From Acanthochromis polyacanthus (Eukaryota; Chordata; Actinopteri; Pomacentridae), in contig NC_067129.1 in NCBI RefSeq assembly GCF_021347895.1, positions 28,681,690 to 28,745,689 of the forward strand: a stretch of DNA of 64,000 nucleotides. Reading direction: 5' to 3'. The first letter of the stretch is position 1; every line of letters starts with the position of its first letter. The position numbers were made by a program, and so were the translations under genes. The notes under the pieces are model-generated. The model did no database searches and was not told the DNA's origin. It saw only the letters and a list, made by a program, of their open reading frames with translations. Positions 32,375 to 43,402 of the stretch are shown here, piece after piece.

Positions 32375-33009
32375 ATTCCTGTCAACTCACAGTCGACACA
32401 AACACAGTAAACCGAGGACTGAACTGTCTGACAACAACAGGAAGGTGAAATGTATCATGATGGTTCAGTCGTATCCTGATCATCCAGACAGGTTTGGACT
32501 GGTGTCAACTGCTGTGTGAAACTGGTCTGACTGGTCACTGTTACTGGGAGGTGGAGTGGAAAGGAAAGGTTCATGTATCAGTGAGTTACAGAGGAATCAG
32601 GAAGAAAGGACTCAGTGCTGATTGTCTGTTTGGACGTAATGATGAGTCCTGGAGTCTGCTCTGCTCCGATCGTCATGGTTACTCTGTCAGACACAATAAC
32701 ACACAAACATCCATCAGGTCCTCCTCAGTCTCTCACAGAGTTTCAGTTTATGTGGATGTTGATGCTGGAACTCTGTCCTTCTACAGAGTCTCCTCTGACT
32801 CTCTGATCCACCTCCACACCTTCAACACCACATTCACTGAACCTCTCTATCCTGGATTTGGATTCTCATCATTTGGTCCTCAGTATTTCTGTGCTGAGTT
32901 CAGTCTCCAGAGTCTCCTCCTTTTAGAGCAGGGGTGTCAAACTCAAATACACAGTGGGCCAAAATGTAAAACTTGGACGGAGTCGTGGGCAAACATTGCT
33001 ATTTACTGA
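32375..33009 (+). CDS. NLRC3-like gene, B30.2 (PRY-SPRY) exon, broken
   Basis: PRY starts SCQLTVDTNTVNRGL. A base is missing in the A run around 32421-32424, which leads to TGA at 32446-32448. The homologous reading continues one frame over (LSDNNRKV, QSYPDHPDRF) and returns to the first frame through one extra G at 32496-32497. From there SPRY is open: CYWEVEWKGKVHVSVSYRGI, NDESWSLLCSDRHGYSV, GTLSFYRVSSDSLIHLHTFN, FTEPLYPGFGF. The last ~25 codons, up to the stop at 33007, are hAT sequence, so the native end is lost. B30.2 domains act as protein-interaction or ligand-sensing modules. Confidence 0.87.
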
Positions 33010-33040
33010 AAAAATATTCTTCCAAATATAACAATGAACC
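32929..33040 (+). mobile_element. hAT terminus (CAGGGGTGTCAAACTC)
   Basis: CAGGGGTGTCAAACTCAAAT, then CACAGTGGGCCAAAA, is a typical hAT-type end. It interrupts the 3' end of the B30.2 exon. The other end was not found, so this is a fragment or is itself interrupted by the Tc1-like element. Confidence 0.65.
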
Positions 33041-33044
33041 TATA

Positions 33045-34480
33045 CAATATAGAGTCTGTGACATAAAGATAAGAACAGGTCTAAATTTAAACATAGATTA
33101 TCATACATTTTCAATTTATTTTTGAGTCCTTTCACTTCTAAAATATGTATTTTTTGTTTAAGTCTTTTAAGTTTATATTTCCTTTGAAGGCTAAATTTGA
33201 TTAAAACTAATTAACAATGTCGACAAAAAGGTAAGAACTTAATAATTTATCTGTCTCAATTAATGCAAAGTCACTTCTGCTCACCTTTTTGGCTATGAAT
33301 CAGCGAAAGCAACAGTTTTTCATTAATTCAGCCCCGTGCTTTAGTAATTGCCTTTTTCAGATCACCCTTGTTATTGAACTGTTTTCCGTCAATATAACTT
33401 TTCTTGCCATAAATCCCCATAAATTTTCAATGGGATGAAGGTCTGGGGACTTGGCAGCCAGTTCATCACATCTATATCACTCTTTTTAAAGTATTCTGTG
33501 CTCTTCTGTGATTTGTGACATGGTGTGTTGTCTTATTGATAGATCCATTTTTCATTTTTAGAATAAATGGTTCAGGGGTTTTTTTCCACAAGTTTTATAT
33601 GAGATTCTGAATTTGCCATTTCATCAACAAAGTCTAAATAGATTAGATTTTTTTCCAGAAAAGCCCCCAGACCATGACGCTCCCATAACCAGCAATCTCT
33701 GGCTAAAAAAAAAAATTGTTTTTCAGCATCGATATGATGTCAGTGGAATTTAAACCTGCCAGGGCTATCGAGATTAAATATTTTTCATCCAAAAAAAAAA
33801 TATTTTCCTATTCATCTCTGTAAAGTACTTTTTTTTAGCCTATTCAACTCTAGAAATTTTATGTTAAAGGTTTTCTGCACATTTTAGTGTATTTTAACCC
33901 TTCAATGGTAAAAAAATAAATTCTGTGAATAGACCTTGTTCTGTAATCAATGCATAACTTAGTTATTTTCATTGCAATGGTTGATTTTCTTGAGCAAGAT
34001 CAATGATTTTTTAATACGTTTTTCTCTAATTTTATTTGGTCTACCTGTGGGTTTTAATCTATTATAACTTTATTTTATTCAATAAATCACTAATAACATA
34101 CTTTGATCTTCATGTTTGTTTGCTTATTTGTTGATAAGTGGAATTTAATTTTCCGTGTTGAATAATCACAGCTTTTCGTCTGTGGACAAGATTTATCCTC
34201 TTCCCATGGCAACAATTAATTGTAAGAATGAAAATAGAAAAAACATCTTTTGTAAAGCAGTAAAATTAATGTGTTTGCTTTTGTTCTTATCTTTTTTCTT
34301 CATTTTTAATGATAATTTATTAAATTAATCCCTAAACGCACATATAAAGAACTATAAAGACTAGAACAAAAAGTACATATTTTTTAGTAGTGAAAAGACT
34401 CAGAAACAAAACTTGAAAAATAAATGATTTTCTACATTTTATTTTATATCTGTTCTTATCATTACATTTAGCAACCAAGT
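33045..34480 (-). mobile_element. AT-rich Tc1/Tc3-like element, decayed
   Basis: Near-terminal inverted sequences share GATAAGAACAG (33078 region, plus; 34455 region, minus). At 33560-33280 the minus strand gives the C-terminal transposase region in mixed frames: DVMNWLPSP, HPIENLWGFMA, then LLLSLIHSQKG. This corresponds to the second catalytic region of Tc1-type DDE transposases. Numerous stops. The rest is very AT-rich. Confidence 0.65.
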
Positions 34481-34835
34481 TAAACATTAACAACATAAAG
34501 TTATGAACATTAACTTCTTTCAATCCGATTTTTCTTGAAACAATAAAATAAAAATCCTGTTCAACCACTATAGAACCGTCAGAGCCAGCGATAGATTTCA
34601 AGAAGTCTTACTGAGATAAGGCTACTCTCGGTGGCTATAGTGAACGGTCACGGTCCGGTCACAGCTGTCTAACTTGGACGCTCACATCTCCAAAACATTT
34701 GGAGTAAATTTTTGATCAGGCTTTATCTGGATAAACTCACCACAGATCTGACATTTATACAACTACTGTCTCGCCTGAAATAATCTGAAAACTACATGTA
34801 AAACCTGAAAAAACAGACAACCGGAAATATACATG
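34481..34835. other. Unrecognised sequence left of the large hAT
   Basis: No motif recognised. Confidence 0.35.
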
Positions 34836-34843
34836 GTTAATAT
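34836..34843. repeat. Target-site duplication, left (GTTAATAT)
   Basis: Identical to 41287-41294. Confidence 0.88.
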
Positions 34844-35163
34844 CAGTGGTGTAGTCTAGTTTATTCTAGTGGGTATACTCTGATTTTCCCCCTCCCAGCC
34901 TCATACACCCCCATCCTGGAGCAACATCTGTCCGACAGCAGCTGCCCCAAAACGGCCCTATACAAGAACCACCACGCTCAGTAATGCATCCACATCTAAT
35001 TGAGATCATGAAAGACTGGTTATCTATTATCTAAATTTAAATGTACTGTAAGCAACACAAGATTTATAACAGTCATAAACAGCTAGACTTTAATTAACCA
35101 TTGAACAACTAGTGACAAGACAAATAATTTAAAATAAAGAAAAATAAATATATACTTACAGAA

Positions 35164-35545
35164 ATAAAGTTTCAGCAATCAAGTGCAAAAAATGGTGCAA
35201 ACACGCAAATAAAACTCTGAAACTTGAAAAGGCACTAAACTGTCAACCCTCAACCAACTTTGTATCATTTGTCTCAGAAAAATGTAAACAATCATGTACA
35301 AATTACATCAGTGATTCACACCTCAACTCAAATATGTTTGTACTTGAGGTTCTTTGCTGTGCATATACAAATATACTTTATACAAATAAAGTTTCAGCAA
35401 TCAAGTGCAAAAAATGGTGCAAACATGCAAATAAAACTCTGAAACTTGAAAAAGCACTAAACAACTCTCAACCAACTTTGTCTCAGAAAAATGTAAAGTC
35501 ATGCACAGATTACATCAATGATTCACACCTCAACTCAACTTTCAA
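35164..35545. repeat. ~222-bp tandem duplication in hAT 3' region
   Basis: 35164-35340 and 35386-35545 are near-copies (ATAAAGTTTCAGCAATCAAG, then TGCAAAAAATGGTGCAAAC). A related GTTTGTACT...GTTCTTTGCTGTGCAT segment occurs at 35334 and again at 35766. Confidence 0.85.
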
Positions 35546-35919
35546 TACATTTTAAAGTAATGATTTCAAAACTATTTACATTCCTTTAACATCATCATAT
35601 GATTACTGGGATTACTGTGTGTTCTTCGCACAAAAGCCTTGGAAAAAAGAATGGAACTCTTAGATATGACCCAGGTCTTGTGCCACCTGGTCAAGTGTCT
35701 TCTCATAGTCCTCTTAGTCTTAGGGTAGGTTAAGTAGCCCGTAGGCTACCAAGCCTTCCAAATGTGTTTGTACTCAAAGTTCTTTGCTGTGCATTTTCCC
35801 TTTGCCTGTGTGGCAGAGCGATGGCTTGTCAGCCAAGTTGTAACATACTGCCTTGGCTCAAAAAGGCTTAAAGGGGGCCCATTGATGCTTATCATTAAAC
35901 TACCTACATTGGACAACAA

Positions 35920-37235
35920 CTATGTAGATCTTGTGTCTGTGCATATATTGTTCAGACTGAAACCCCTTTCACATTCAGCAGTGCTGCAGGGGATGGTCTG
36001 CATGCATCGTATGAGTGGAATTAGGCTTCCAGGCTTTTTGTCTGGGTGTTCAAGGAATTCCCTCATACCATGAACAGTTTGCTCTTCACACAGACCAAAC
36101 CGCTTGGACACTCGTTTCACTTGTAACTCACCATGCCGAATGCCAGGACTTAATGGCCAGGTGCTGGTGTCCAGAACGCTGAGATCACGAAGCATTTCAC
36201 CTTCAAATGAGAGGCGTTTCTCCATGTTGTTGATCAGACTTTGGAGGAATTGCTTTGCATTGATTGGTGAGAACTTTGCATTTGAATGCAGGGAAACTGT
36301 TCCAAAATGTCCTGAAGCCTGTGCTTGCAAAGCCTCTTCAGATTTCTCACCTGGAGAGTTTTTGAATGATACCAGACCTCGGATGGTGCGCCTCAGAAAC
36401 TCGTCTGCTTTTAAAAGTGTGACTGAATGGGCCTGGAGTTGCTGAGACAGGTTTGAGAGTTCAGACAGTACATCATACATAAGTCCGAGGTCATGCAGAA
36501 ATTCCTGGCTTTGCAAACAATGTGCCAGGCCTCTGTAAGTTTGCCTCTCTTTGGTGTTTCTTGTTTGGTCTCCTGCAGCATTTTCAAAGTGTCTGTTCAG
36601 TGCCTCATATGACCTCCACACAGCCTTTACAGAACGGAAGCTGATGGCCACCCACCCTGTACTTAAAACTCTGCCAATACTCAGGACTTGTGAACTCACT
36701 TCTTGTGCTGCCTCCAGAAGATCCCGTGCACTCTTATTAGACTGACTGTAGAGATTGTGGATCTTTTCCATGAATACCTTGAAGTGGTTGACTGTTTGAA
36801 CCTCACTGACAGCATCAGATACAGCCAGTTCCACACGGTGGTTCATGCAGTGCCATGTGAAAAGGTTTGGGTATCTTGCAGTCAGCCTGGTTGCCACACC
36901 AGTGTTCTTGCCTTGCATGACATTGGTACCATCAGAAACAAATGAGACCCAATTCTTTTAAAGCCATTCTTCACTGAAGCCTGCAGTTTTCAAACAGTTT
37001 AACAGAGCTTCCTCTGTATACCTGCTGCTCTCTGGCTTTCCAGCTCAACTAAATCCAGAAACAAAACTTCAGGAGTAGCTCCATCTATAGAGGCTTTCAC
37101 ATAGACAATCATGACAGATTTGTGGCTGAGAAATGTAGCCTCATCAATGAGAACAGACAATTTGCTTGACGACAACACAATATTGTCAACAATTTTTTTC
37201 TGCATCTCTTTTGCTATGTGTTGCACATGTAGCAT
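35920..37235 (-). pseudogene. hAT transposase catalytic and hATC region
   Basis: 37235-36999 encodes HIAKEMQKKIVDNIV and LSVLIDEATFLSHKSVMIVY, containing the first catalytic Asp. After a 1-base loss near 37004 and a TAA (in CTTTAA near 36960), the frame resumes with WVSFVSDGTNVMQGKNTG (second Asp) and an open 332-codon stretch down to the hATC dimerisation motif PCSTAECERGFS near 35950. The protein type is the KIAA1586/ZBED-like, TTF-finger hAT group. Two lesions make the copy inactive. Confidence 0.87.
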
Positions 37236-38576
37236 GTATGAATTGTGTACATAAAAATTATAAAAAGATGTAACAGGATTTTGGACTAGTTCAGAAGATT
37301 CTGATTCGGCTCTGGGAGGTAGAGGTACAGTAAGGACACTTGAGGCAGAAATTTTGGTTTAAGTGCCTTATTATTTTGTTTGTGAGAAAAACAATGTGGA
37401 AAAATATATTTACAATATTTATTATCTGCAGATAACAATGTTGTTTCAGATAGTAAACACTCTATGAAGAAGTACACTTCAACTATTTTTTCCTACACCA
37501 ATAACAGTCACACTCCAACAAGTTAACAGCACAGTATACAAAAAATGTCCCAAACACAATTCAAGGTACACAAAAGTTGGTGGTTTTCCCCCACAATGCA
37601 GTGTGGGTTAATTGTCCATAGGTTCAACCAGAGAGTTCATGAGTTATTGATAATTGTCCATGAGCGCGCAAAACCAGAGTTCAAAATATGACCCTGAAAA
37701 GGTGACAAAAGTTAGGTGGGAGAGGACAGCCGCCTACCAGACCGCAACGGGATGTTGTTGAGTGAGGTTCAGGCTCATGGGCTCTAGCTCGCCTCCTGTG
37801 ATAGGTGTATGCACCCGCCAGGGCACACCTGGCCTGTATATAACAGACAGGACCACTATCAGTTAAATATTCATCAGAAATCATTATCTTTAGCTAGCTT
37901 TTAGTCAGTGTACACACATATTCAATATTCCATTACACGTTTAGATGAATAAAAATGCATTTCAAATCCAACAGTATTTAGCAATCAAATCAAATCATGA
38001 CACTTTAAAAAGTGAAAAATCTTTAGCCAATATGGACTTAAAGTGCTTTACCCAACATAACACAGGCTATGATGGCCAATACAACAATATAGCTGCATTA
38101 GCATATCAATGGAGCACTATAAACAAGCAGCTAGGTGATCACCGACCGCATTGATATGCTAATGCTAGTTAGCACAAACAACATTCAAACATTTAGACAT
38201 TCAGACTCACCAATTCCCTTTGATTATCAGTCTCAGCCAAAAACCCTGTTCTCTGAAGCGGCGGTAGCCGATCTCTATAAGTTTACAGAGTGCAGTGTAT
38301 TTAAAAGCGTGATCAGCGAATGTTTAAAAGCAAAAGATAGTTTGTTTAAAGACTAACCGTGTTAGCAGCATTCCTGTGGCTTGTCTCCTCACCTGTGTGT
38401 GTGTGTGTGGAGAGGAGCACAGCGGTATTATTCAGACCCGCAAGTGACCTGATTGGTCGAAACGCTACACAACCTGAGAGCGTACGTGACGGTGCATTTA
38501 CGGATCGTAAAAAATGGGAAATATTTTATATTAATTACTTTCGTTTGAGGAAGCGTGGTTTTTTATGTGGGTTACA
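37236..38576. other. Segment inserted into the hAT transposase gene
   Basis: The hAT coding sequence stops at a Ser-Ser-Thr-Ala-Ile near 38577 and resumes at His-Ile-Ala-Lys-Glu near 37225. The intervening ~1.3 kb has no splice consensus at the edges that I trust, and no known transposon ends. It contains CTGTATATAACAG near 37833 and several AT-rich stretches. It could be an insertion or an unusual intron. Confidence 0.5.
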
Positions 38577-38984
38577 CACAATTGCTGTGGAACTGTACCT
38601 TGAGTGCAGACTAGTGCCCATGTTGACACCATTTTTTTTCCTGAAGCTCAGTGAGCTCATAATGGTCAGTAAACAGATGGTTCATCTTAGCAAGATAGTA
38701 TGCTGTTCTGAATACAGCATCAGTCTCAGCTAACACAGTCTCTGATACAGTTCTCACCATATTTCCAAGTAAATCCCGTCTACTTTTTTCAGTGAGCTCC
38801 TGAACTGTTTCGTGTGCCCTAGATATCTCATGTCGCCGAATTTTATTCCTATAGGATTTTTGGGCTGCTTGTCTGTCATTTGTGCCTGAGTACTGGATTT
38901 TAAAAGACACCCACTCCTCAGATGTAGACACACTCTCCTCTGTGAGGATTCCAGTTGACTTCATTGCACTGCAGATAGCACAAC
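38577..38984 (-). pseudogene. hAT transposase TTF zinc-finger exon
   Basis: Acceptor CTCTAG then CAICSAMKSTGILTEESVST, SEEWVSFKIQYSGT, NKIRRHEISRAHETVQELTE. The Cys-x2-Cys and His pattern is the TTF-type finger of this hAT group. Then come MNHLFTDHYELTELQEK and a frame shift where the T/A homopolymer (38632-38639) has eight bases instead of the seven needed to continue into NGVNMGTSLHSRYSST. Confidence 0.83.
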
Positions 38985-39487
38985 CTAGAGGTAAACAAAA
39001 ACATCAGTAATTAACATTATAACATTTAAAATGTTGTCAAATTTACCAGGATGACATCATAATTCCTGCTATTGGGCCGGGAATTAGCAGTCGGTAATTA
39101 TTGTGCATTCCTAAAGAAAATGCATGAAAAATAGACAAAAGGGGGCAAAAATTACACTCATACAATAGCTCGAATTATGTATGTGACAGCTAAAACTTAT
39201 CAGTTAATCATTTAATGGTGTGCATGGTGTTTTAATTAATGGACTTTTAAGATGACAGTAAATTAGAATTTTTATTCACAATTTTATGAACTATCTTAAT
39301 ATTTAAATATATTACTTTAACTTACCCTCAACTTTGTACATTTCAATTGTTTCTACCAGCTTTAAATGTTGTCTAATATTTACCTAACTTTCCGTTCTTC
39401 CAATCTAACCAAGGATACCTGTTTTTAAACTCCCTCGCCTGACCCTCACTCCACAAGGCTGTCCACGTCAAGTTCTCACCTATACCC

Positions 39488-39488
39488 G

Positions 39489-39546
<58 letters not shown>
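39488..39546. repeat. CA microsatellite 1
   Basis: About 29 CA units. Confidence 0.97.
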
Positions 39547-39547
<1 letters not shown>

Positions 39548-39596
39548 CTGGTTCTTATATCCCCGTGGGGACTTAGCATTGACTCCCATTCATATC

Positions 39597-39816
39597 TAAC
39601 CCCTAACCCTTACCCTAACCCTAACCTTAACCAACACCAAAACAATGCCTAACCCTTAAGAAACTTTTTTGCACTTTTACTTTTTAAGTAACAACAACAT
39701 GACCAAGAAAACCCTGTTTCCCCCTGTGGGGACCTATTTTTGGTCCCCACCGTGACACGAGTCCCCACCGAGATAGCGTGGAGTCAGGTCAAAGTCCCCA
39801 CCGAGATAGCAGAAAC

Positions 39817-39912
<96 letters not shown>

Positions 39913-40050
39913 ACACACACACGTTTGTACTTCTATCTTAGTGAGGACATCCATAAGTGTAATGCATTTCCTAGAGCCTTACCCTAACCTTAACCATCAC
40001 AACTGATTGCCTAAACTTAATCCTTACCCTAACCCTAACCAAACCTCAAT
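39597..40050. repeat. Degenerate CCCTAA-rich minisatellite segments around a CA array
   Basis: CCCTAACCCTTACCCTAACC-type runs at 39597-39632 and 39978-40047. They are embedded in a repeat with GTGGGGAC and GTCCCCAC words, a familiar dispersed fish repeat linked to CA arrays. Not a telomere: runs are short and imperfect. Confidence 0.8.
39820..39922. repeat. CA microsatellite 2
   Basis: About 50 CA units with one TA interruption. Confidence 0.97.
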
Positions 40051-40197
40051 TCATACCTGTTCTCTAAAAACAAGTCTTCACCCTCAAACATGGCTGTTTC
40101 AAAGTGAGGACCGGCCAAAATGTCCTCAATTTGTAAAAATGTCCTCACTTTGATAGTTAAATGCAGAAAGTGGTCCTCACAATGTAGCAAGTACAAG

Positions 40198-40198
<1 letters not shown>

Positions 40199-40250
<52 letters not shown>

Positions 40251-40269
40251 ACACACACAGACACACACA

Positions 40270-40312
<43 letters not shown>

Positions 40313-40378
40313 ACACACACAGACACACACAGACACACACACACACACAGACACACATATACACACATACACACACAG
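40199..40378. repeat. CA microsatellite 3 with higher-order unit
   Basis: The CA array contains the block CTAGACACACACAGACACAC twice, about 63 bp apart, so a larger segment was duplicated inside the array. Confidence 0.95.
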
Positions 40379-40780
40379 CTCTTTAATTTCAGCCAAACCA
40401 GCTGGATTTAGATACACAGTGATCCCTCATCATATCTCAATTCACTTTAAAATATTTTAAAATTGTATTTGATATTGCGAAACTTTAGCTATATTACAAT
40501 GTATGGTATTTTTTATATACATTTATCCATTATAGTGGTGAGCAGCGAAGAAACACAATGTTATCTTTTGCGCATGCTGCAACTGAAGGTACATGTCCAC
40601 TAGATGCGTTTTTCCAGCTTGTAAATGCGCCACATCTGAAAATCACACACATGCCGGGTCACTACATAGACTGTAGTTAAACCCCCACGGTAGAAGAGGG
40701 ACCACTGTAATTCAATGTGCCAATCATCTGCTGTTACAATAGTCGGTATTGTTGTTGTAACATACACGAGTTCCACTTAC

Positions 40781-41036
40781 CAGGTAAGGCGATAGCGTCA
40801 GCAGGCTTCTCTTCCCTGCCATCAGGTAGAGCTGATGTTGCCTCTTCATCAGGCTCCCTTCCTGGAATGTTAACATCAGCTCCAGCTGTAGTGTAACCCG
40901 AAGCGATAGTATTCACAGGACAAGCACGCTTATTAAAACACTGAAATAGTGTCATTTGATTCTGTTTTCTTTTCATTGTTTTTTTCTCCACTGACCAGTC
41001 CGTTCCCCTCTTCTTCCGTACACATTTTTTTCCCAC
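40781..41036 (-). pseudogene. hAT transposase N-terminal exon
   Basis: Encodes MKRKQNQMTLFQCFNKRACP (basic start typical of TTF-type hAT proteins), preceded by an in-frame upstream Met, and an acidic stretch to PADAIALP, then a GTAAGT donor at 40780. Open and splice-competent. Confidence 0.8.
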
Positions 41037-41286
41037 TATACAACTTCACCACTTCCTTAGTAGTTTATGTAGGGTTTGCGTCTCGCCTGACGGAAGCCCA
41101 TATGGTAAAAAAGACCCCACTCAGGAACACAGAGAAGGCGAATTTATGAAAGGGAAAAGTAACATTATGTCAAAAAAACATACCGATACATATCTTTGCG
41201 CATTTTTACGTGGCTATATGGAAAGTCAGGACTTTTTCTAGTGGGTATGCGGCGTGTACCTGCGTATCACGTAGACTACACCACTG

Positions 41287-41294
41287 GTTAATAT
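41287..41294. repeat. Target-site duplication, right (GTTAATAT)
   Basis: Identical to 34836-34843. Confidence 0.88.
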
Positions 41295-42480
41295 TAATAT
41301 TTATTGTTCACGATACAAATATTATGAGATCACAAACAAAATCCAATCTTTTCCCCTTGAGGCCGACCACATGTGAGCCCGATGAACCAAAGGTGAAAAC
41401 ATAAATCACTGCACTGTAAAATGTCACTGCATCTCCAATAACACTGCATTCCATTTATACGTGACTAAACACCATCACACTTTATGTCAGGTTCAGAGTA
41501 ATCGGGTCAAGGTTCATCTTTATCTTAATTGGGTCTAAGTCGGGAAGTGAAATGAAACAAACCCAAAAAAGAATTAACAAAATAAAAAAGTTAGTCTGCT
41601 CTCACACAACGCACCCAGCTCTTTTAGTGTACGGTCCTGCAAGGACGAGCGGACTAACTAAACACAACAAAACCTACAAACAAAACCCCCAAAAAAGGAC
41701 AGCAGGAGACAGTTTAACCTCGATGAACTGTCGCTGCTATGCCGGCATCTCAGCTGCAGCAGGAGCTCCCTCACCCCATTAAACAGCGGTTACACACGAG
41801 TTACCGGTGACGCCTCGTATCGGTCTGGCCTCTCACAGAAAATCACTTACACCTGCCTGCTCACCTGACATACTTTATCACTGCCTGCCCCAATCAGAGG
41901 CAGACAGCGGAGGACCACCAGGTGCCTCTGGTTACATATATTTTGTGTCATAATAACAGCAGTAATCCCAAAAATACCTGTGTTATCCTTGGCCTTTGCC
42001 ACTAGTCAGCGTGAAATTCATTATGGGCTTTTTGGCTGCCCCAAGTCCATTTCCAGTCAAATGTTGAGAGTGAAAATCAGGATGTGGTGTTCCTCTGACG
42101 CTCACTTTAACTAAAACCATTTGAGCTGCACAAAGTGTGAAATGAGAGAGGAAGCAGTGAATCTCCAAACTGCTGACAGACTTTCACACATTATTGTCCA
42201 GTGAAAATCAGGTTTTTTGCAGCCACACTTGATCCTGATTTGAGTGATTAAGTCCTGTTCTAGTGATGAAATGAGAACTTCCTTCATCTTGTGTGTGATG
42301 GAGAAGAATAAAGGGCTGTGGCTAAAAATCCTGACTCTGAGTTCTTCACCTCCTCATCCTCTGTCTCAGATTCCTCCTCTACTTCATCAGTGTCTTTATT
42401 CAGACACACCGTCCACTTGTGAATCATCTTCCTCTTCATTTTCTGTCCTCTCACCACCAACCAAATTTATGTACTGATGC
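41295..42480. other. Unrecognised intergenic sequence
   Basis: No exon or repeat signature that I can support. Confidence 0.4.
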
Positions 42481-42615
42481 CACAGCATGGAAGCTATGGG
42501 TGCTCACCTGAGCTAAAGTTAGCATAGTAATAATGTCATGTCCATACTGCATCAATTCAGTTATCACCTCAGGCTCTCAAGTCTCGTTAATTCAATGCTT
42601 GAATTTTCTGCCTAC

Positions 42616-42693
42616 CTTGTCCCATTTCATAGTGAGTATATCCTCTTGAGGGACGTCTCTTGACCGCAGGAAATGTTCCAAATCTTCCTCCAT
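42616..42693 (-). other. First coding exon of an unknown, probably transposon-borne gene
   Basis: ATG at 42693, then MEEDLEHFLRSRDVPQEDIL and TMKWDK up to a GTAGGC donor. A sequence of this type (a short SAM-like N-terminus) opens several uncharacterised fish transposon-related proteins. Further exons were not found. The 5' flank (42780-42900) is rich in ATCTCGCAAAA/TTTTGCGA-like palindromic words. Confidence 0.4.
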
Positions 42694-43397
42694 AGCTACG
42701 GAGGGCTCCGTACATAGCAGCTCCTCCGTTGTGGGTTGTGAACGTGTGATTCTCCAAAGACCAAACATCCAATACCACTGATGTGACTTTTGCAAGATCT
42801 TGCGTTTCTACAAGACAAAACTTTTGCGATATCTCGCAAAATTTTTACCCTCTCACGAAAGTTTCTTGGGATTCTTTCTGTTTTTTTTTCCATGTCCCTT
42901 CCGGGGCTCCGTAGGAAATGTATGTACGTTACAAATAACTTCCAGATACTGACAAGTTCTTCTAATCGTGACAATGTTAAATATGTTGTTTTTCAGTACC
43001 ATGTGACTTTTTTTCTCTTTAAGTTGTTATGCTCATGTGTAAATGAAACTGAAGCATAATTTTGTTGAAACTTGTTTAACTCAGATTTCAAGCTCTTCAA
43101 AACATGCTTTATAAAAAGAGATCAATAAATATGAATATTTTTAAAAAGTGTTTACTGTATTTCTGTTCCATAAACAGACCAGAATGATGCTGATTTACTG
43201 AGGTCCATATCTGATTACATATGGAGTAGAGGCTCAGGTCCTATTTTATTCTAGTAGTTCTTATTTATCTCATGGGATTAGTGTCTTATTTGATTGGGCC
43301 CTCTGATATTAAACCAATATTTTAGCATGTTGTGTGGAGCAACATTTACATTTGAGTTGGAAACTTCAACGCCTTAACAACATTATATTAAAACTAT
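42694..43397. other. Unrecognised intergenic sequence
   Basis: AT-rich after 43000. No features. Confidence 0.4.
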
Positions 43398-43402
43398 GAG
43401 CT

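Larger units (their letters stand above)
4925..33009 (+). pseudogene. NLRC3-like receptor gene (FISNA-NACHT-LRR-B30.2), damaged
   Basis: A cytosolic NOD-like receptor of the teleost-expanded NLRC3-like (NLR-C) family. Exons with matching GT-AG phases lie at 4925-5008 (5' UTR, tentative), 10811-10941, 11025-11180, 16359/16371-16487, 17104-17176, 17904-18129, 19447-21240, 21319-21492, 21775-21948, 32177-32223 and 32375-33009. The order is an acidic N-terminus, a Pro-Gly-rich linker, FISNA, NACHT, winged-helix/helical NACHT-associated parts, two LRR modules and PRY-SPRY (B30.2). The predicted product would be about 1,150 residues. Damage: one extra A in the P-loop (19750-19754), an in-frame TAG at 16366 if the consensus acceptor is used, and a 1-base loss plus 1-base gain in the PRY region producing TGA at 32446. 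All three indels sit in or beside short homopolymers, so assembly error is a real alternative to pseudogenisation. Introns are enlarged by transposons. Confidence 0.85.
34844..41286 (-). mobile_element. 6.4-kb hAT transposon, ends intact, gene decayed
   Basis: The termini CAGTGGTGTAGTCTA are inverted at both ends and a perfect 8-bp duplication GTTAATAT flanks them, the hAT signature. The minus strand carries a split transposase gene: an N-terminal exon (41036-40781), a TTF-type zinc-finger exon (38984 downward), and the catalytic plus dimerisation region (37235-35920). A ~1.3-kb foreign segment (37236-38576) interrupts the gene. CA arrays and a degenerate CCCTAA-rich segment fill the first intron. 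The coding sequence has frame shifts and stops, so only the ends could be mobilised in trans. Confidence 0.9.

Noticed and set aside
34332..34601. 89-codon minus frame as a separate gene
   Set aside because: Sits at the edge of the AT-rich Tc1-like element and has no recognisable domain.
39734..39922. Long frames of alternating Cys-Val or Thr-His over CA arrays (also 39373-39579 and 40035-40386)
   Set aside because: These are translations of dinucleotide repeats, not genes.
39597..40050. Interstitial telomere
   Set aside because: The CCCTAA-like runs are short, degenerate and belong to a dispersed fish repeat around CA arrays.
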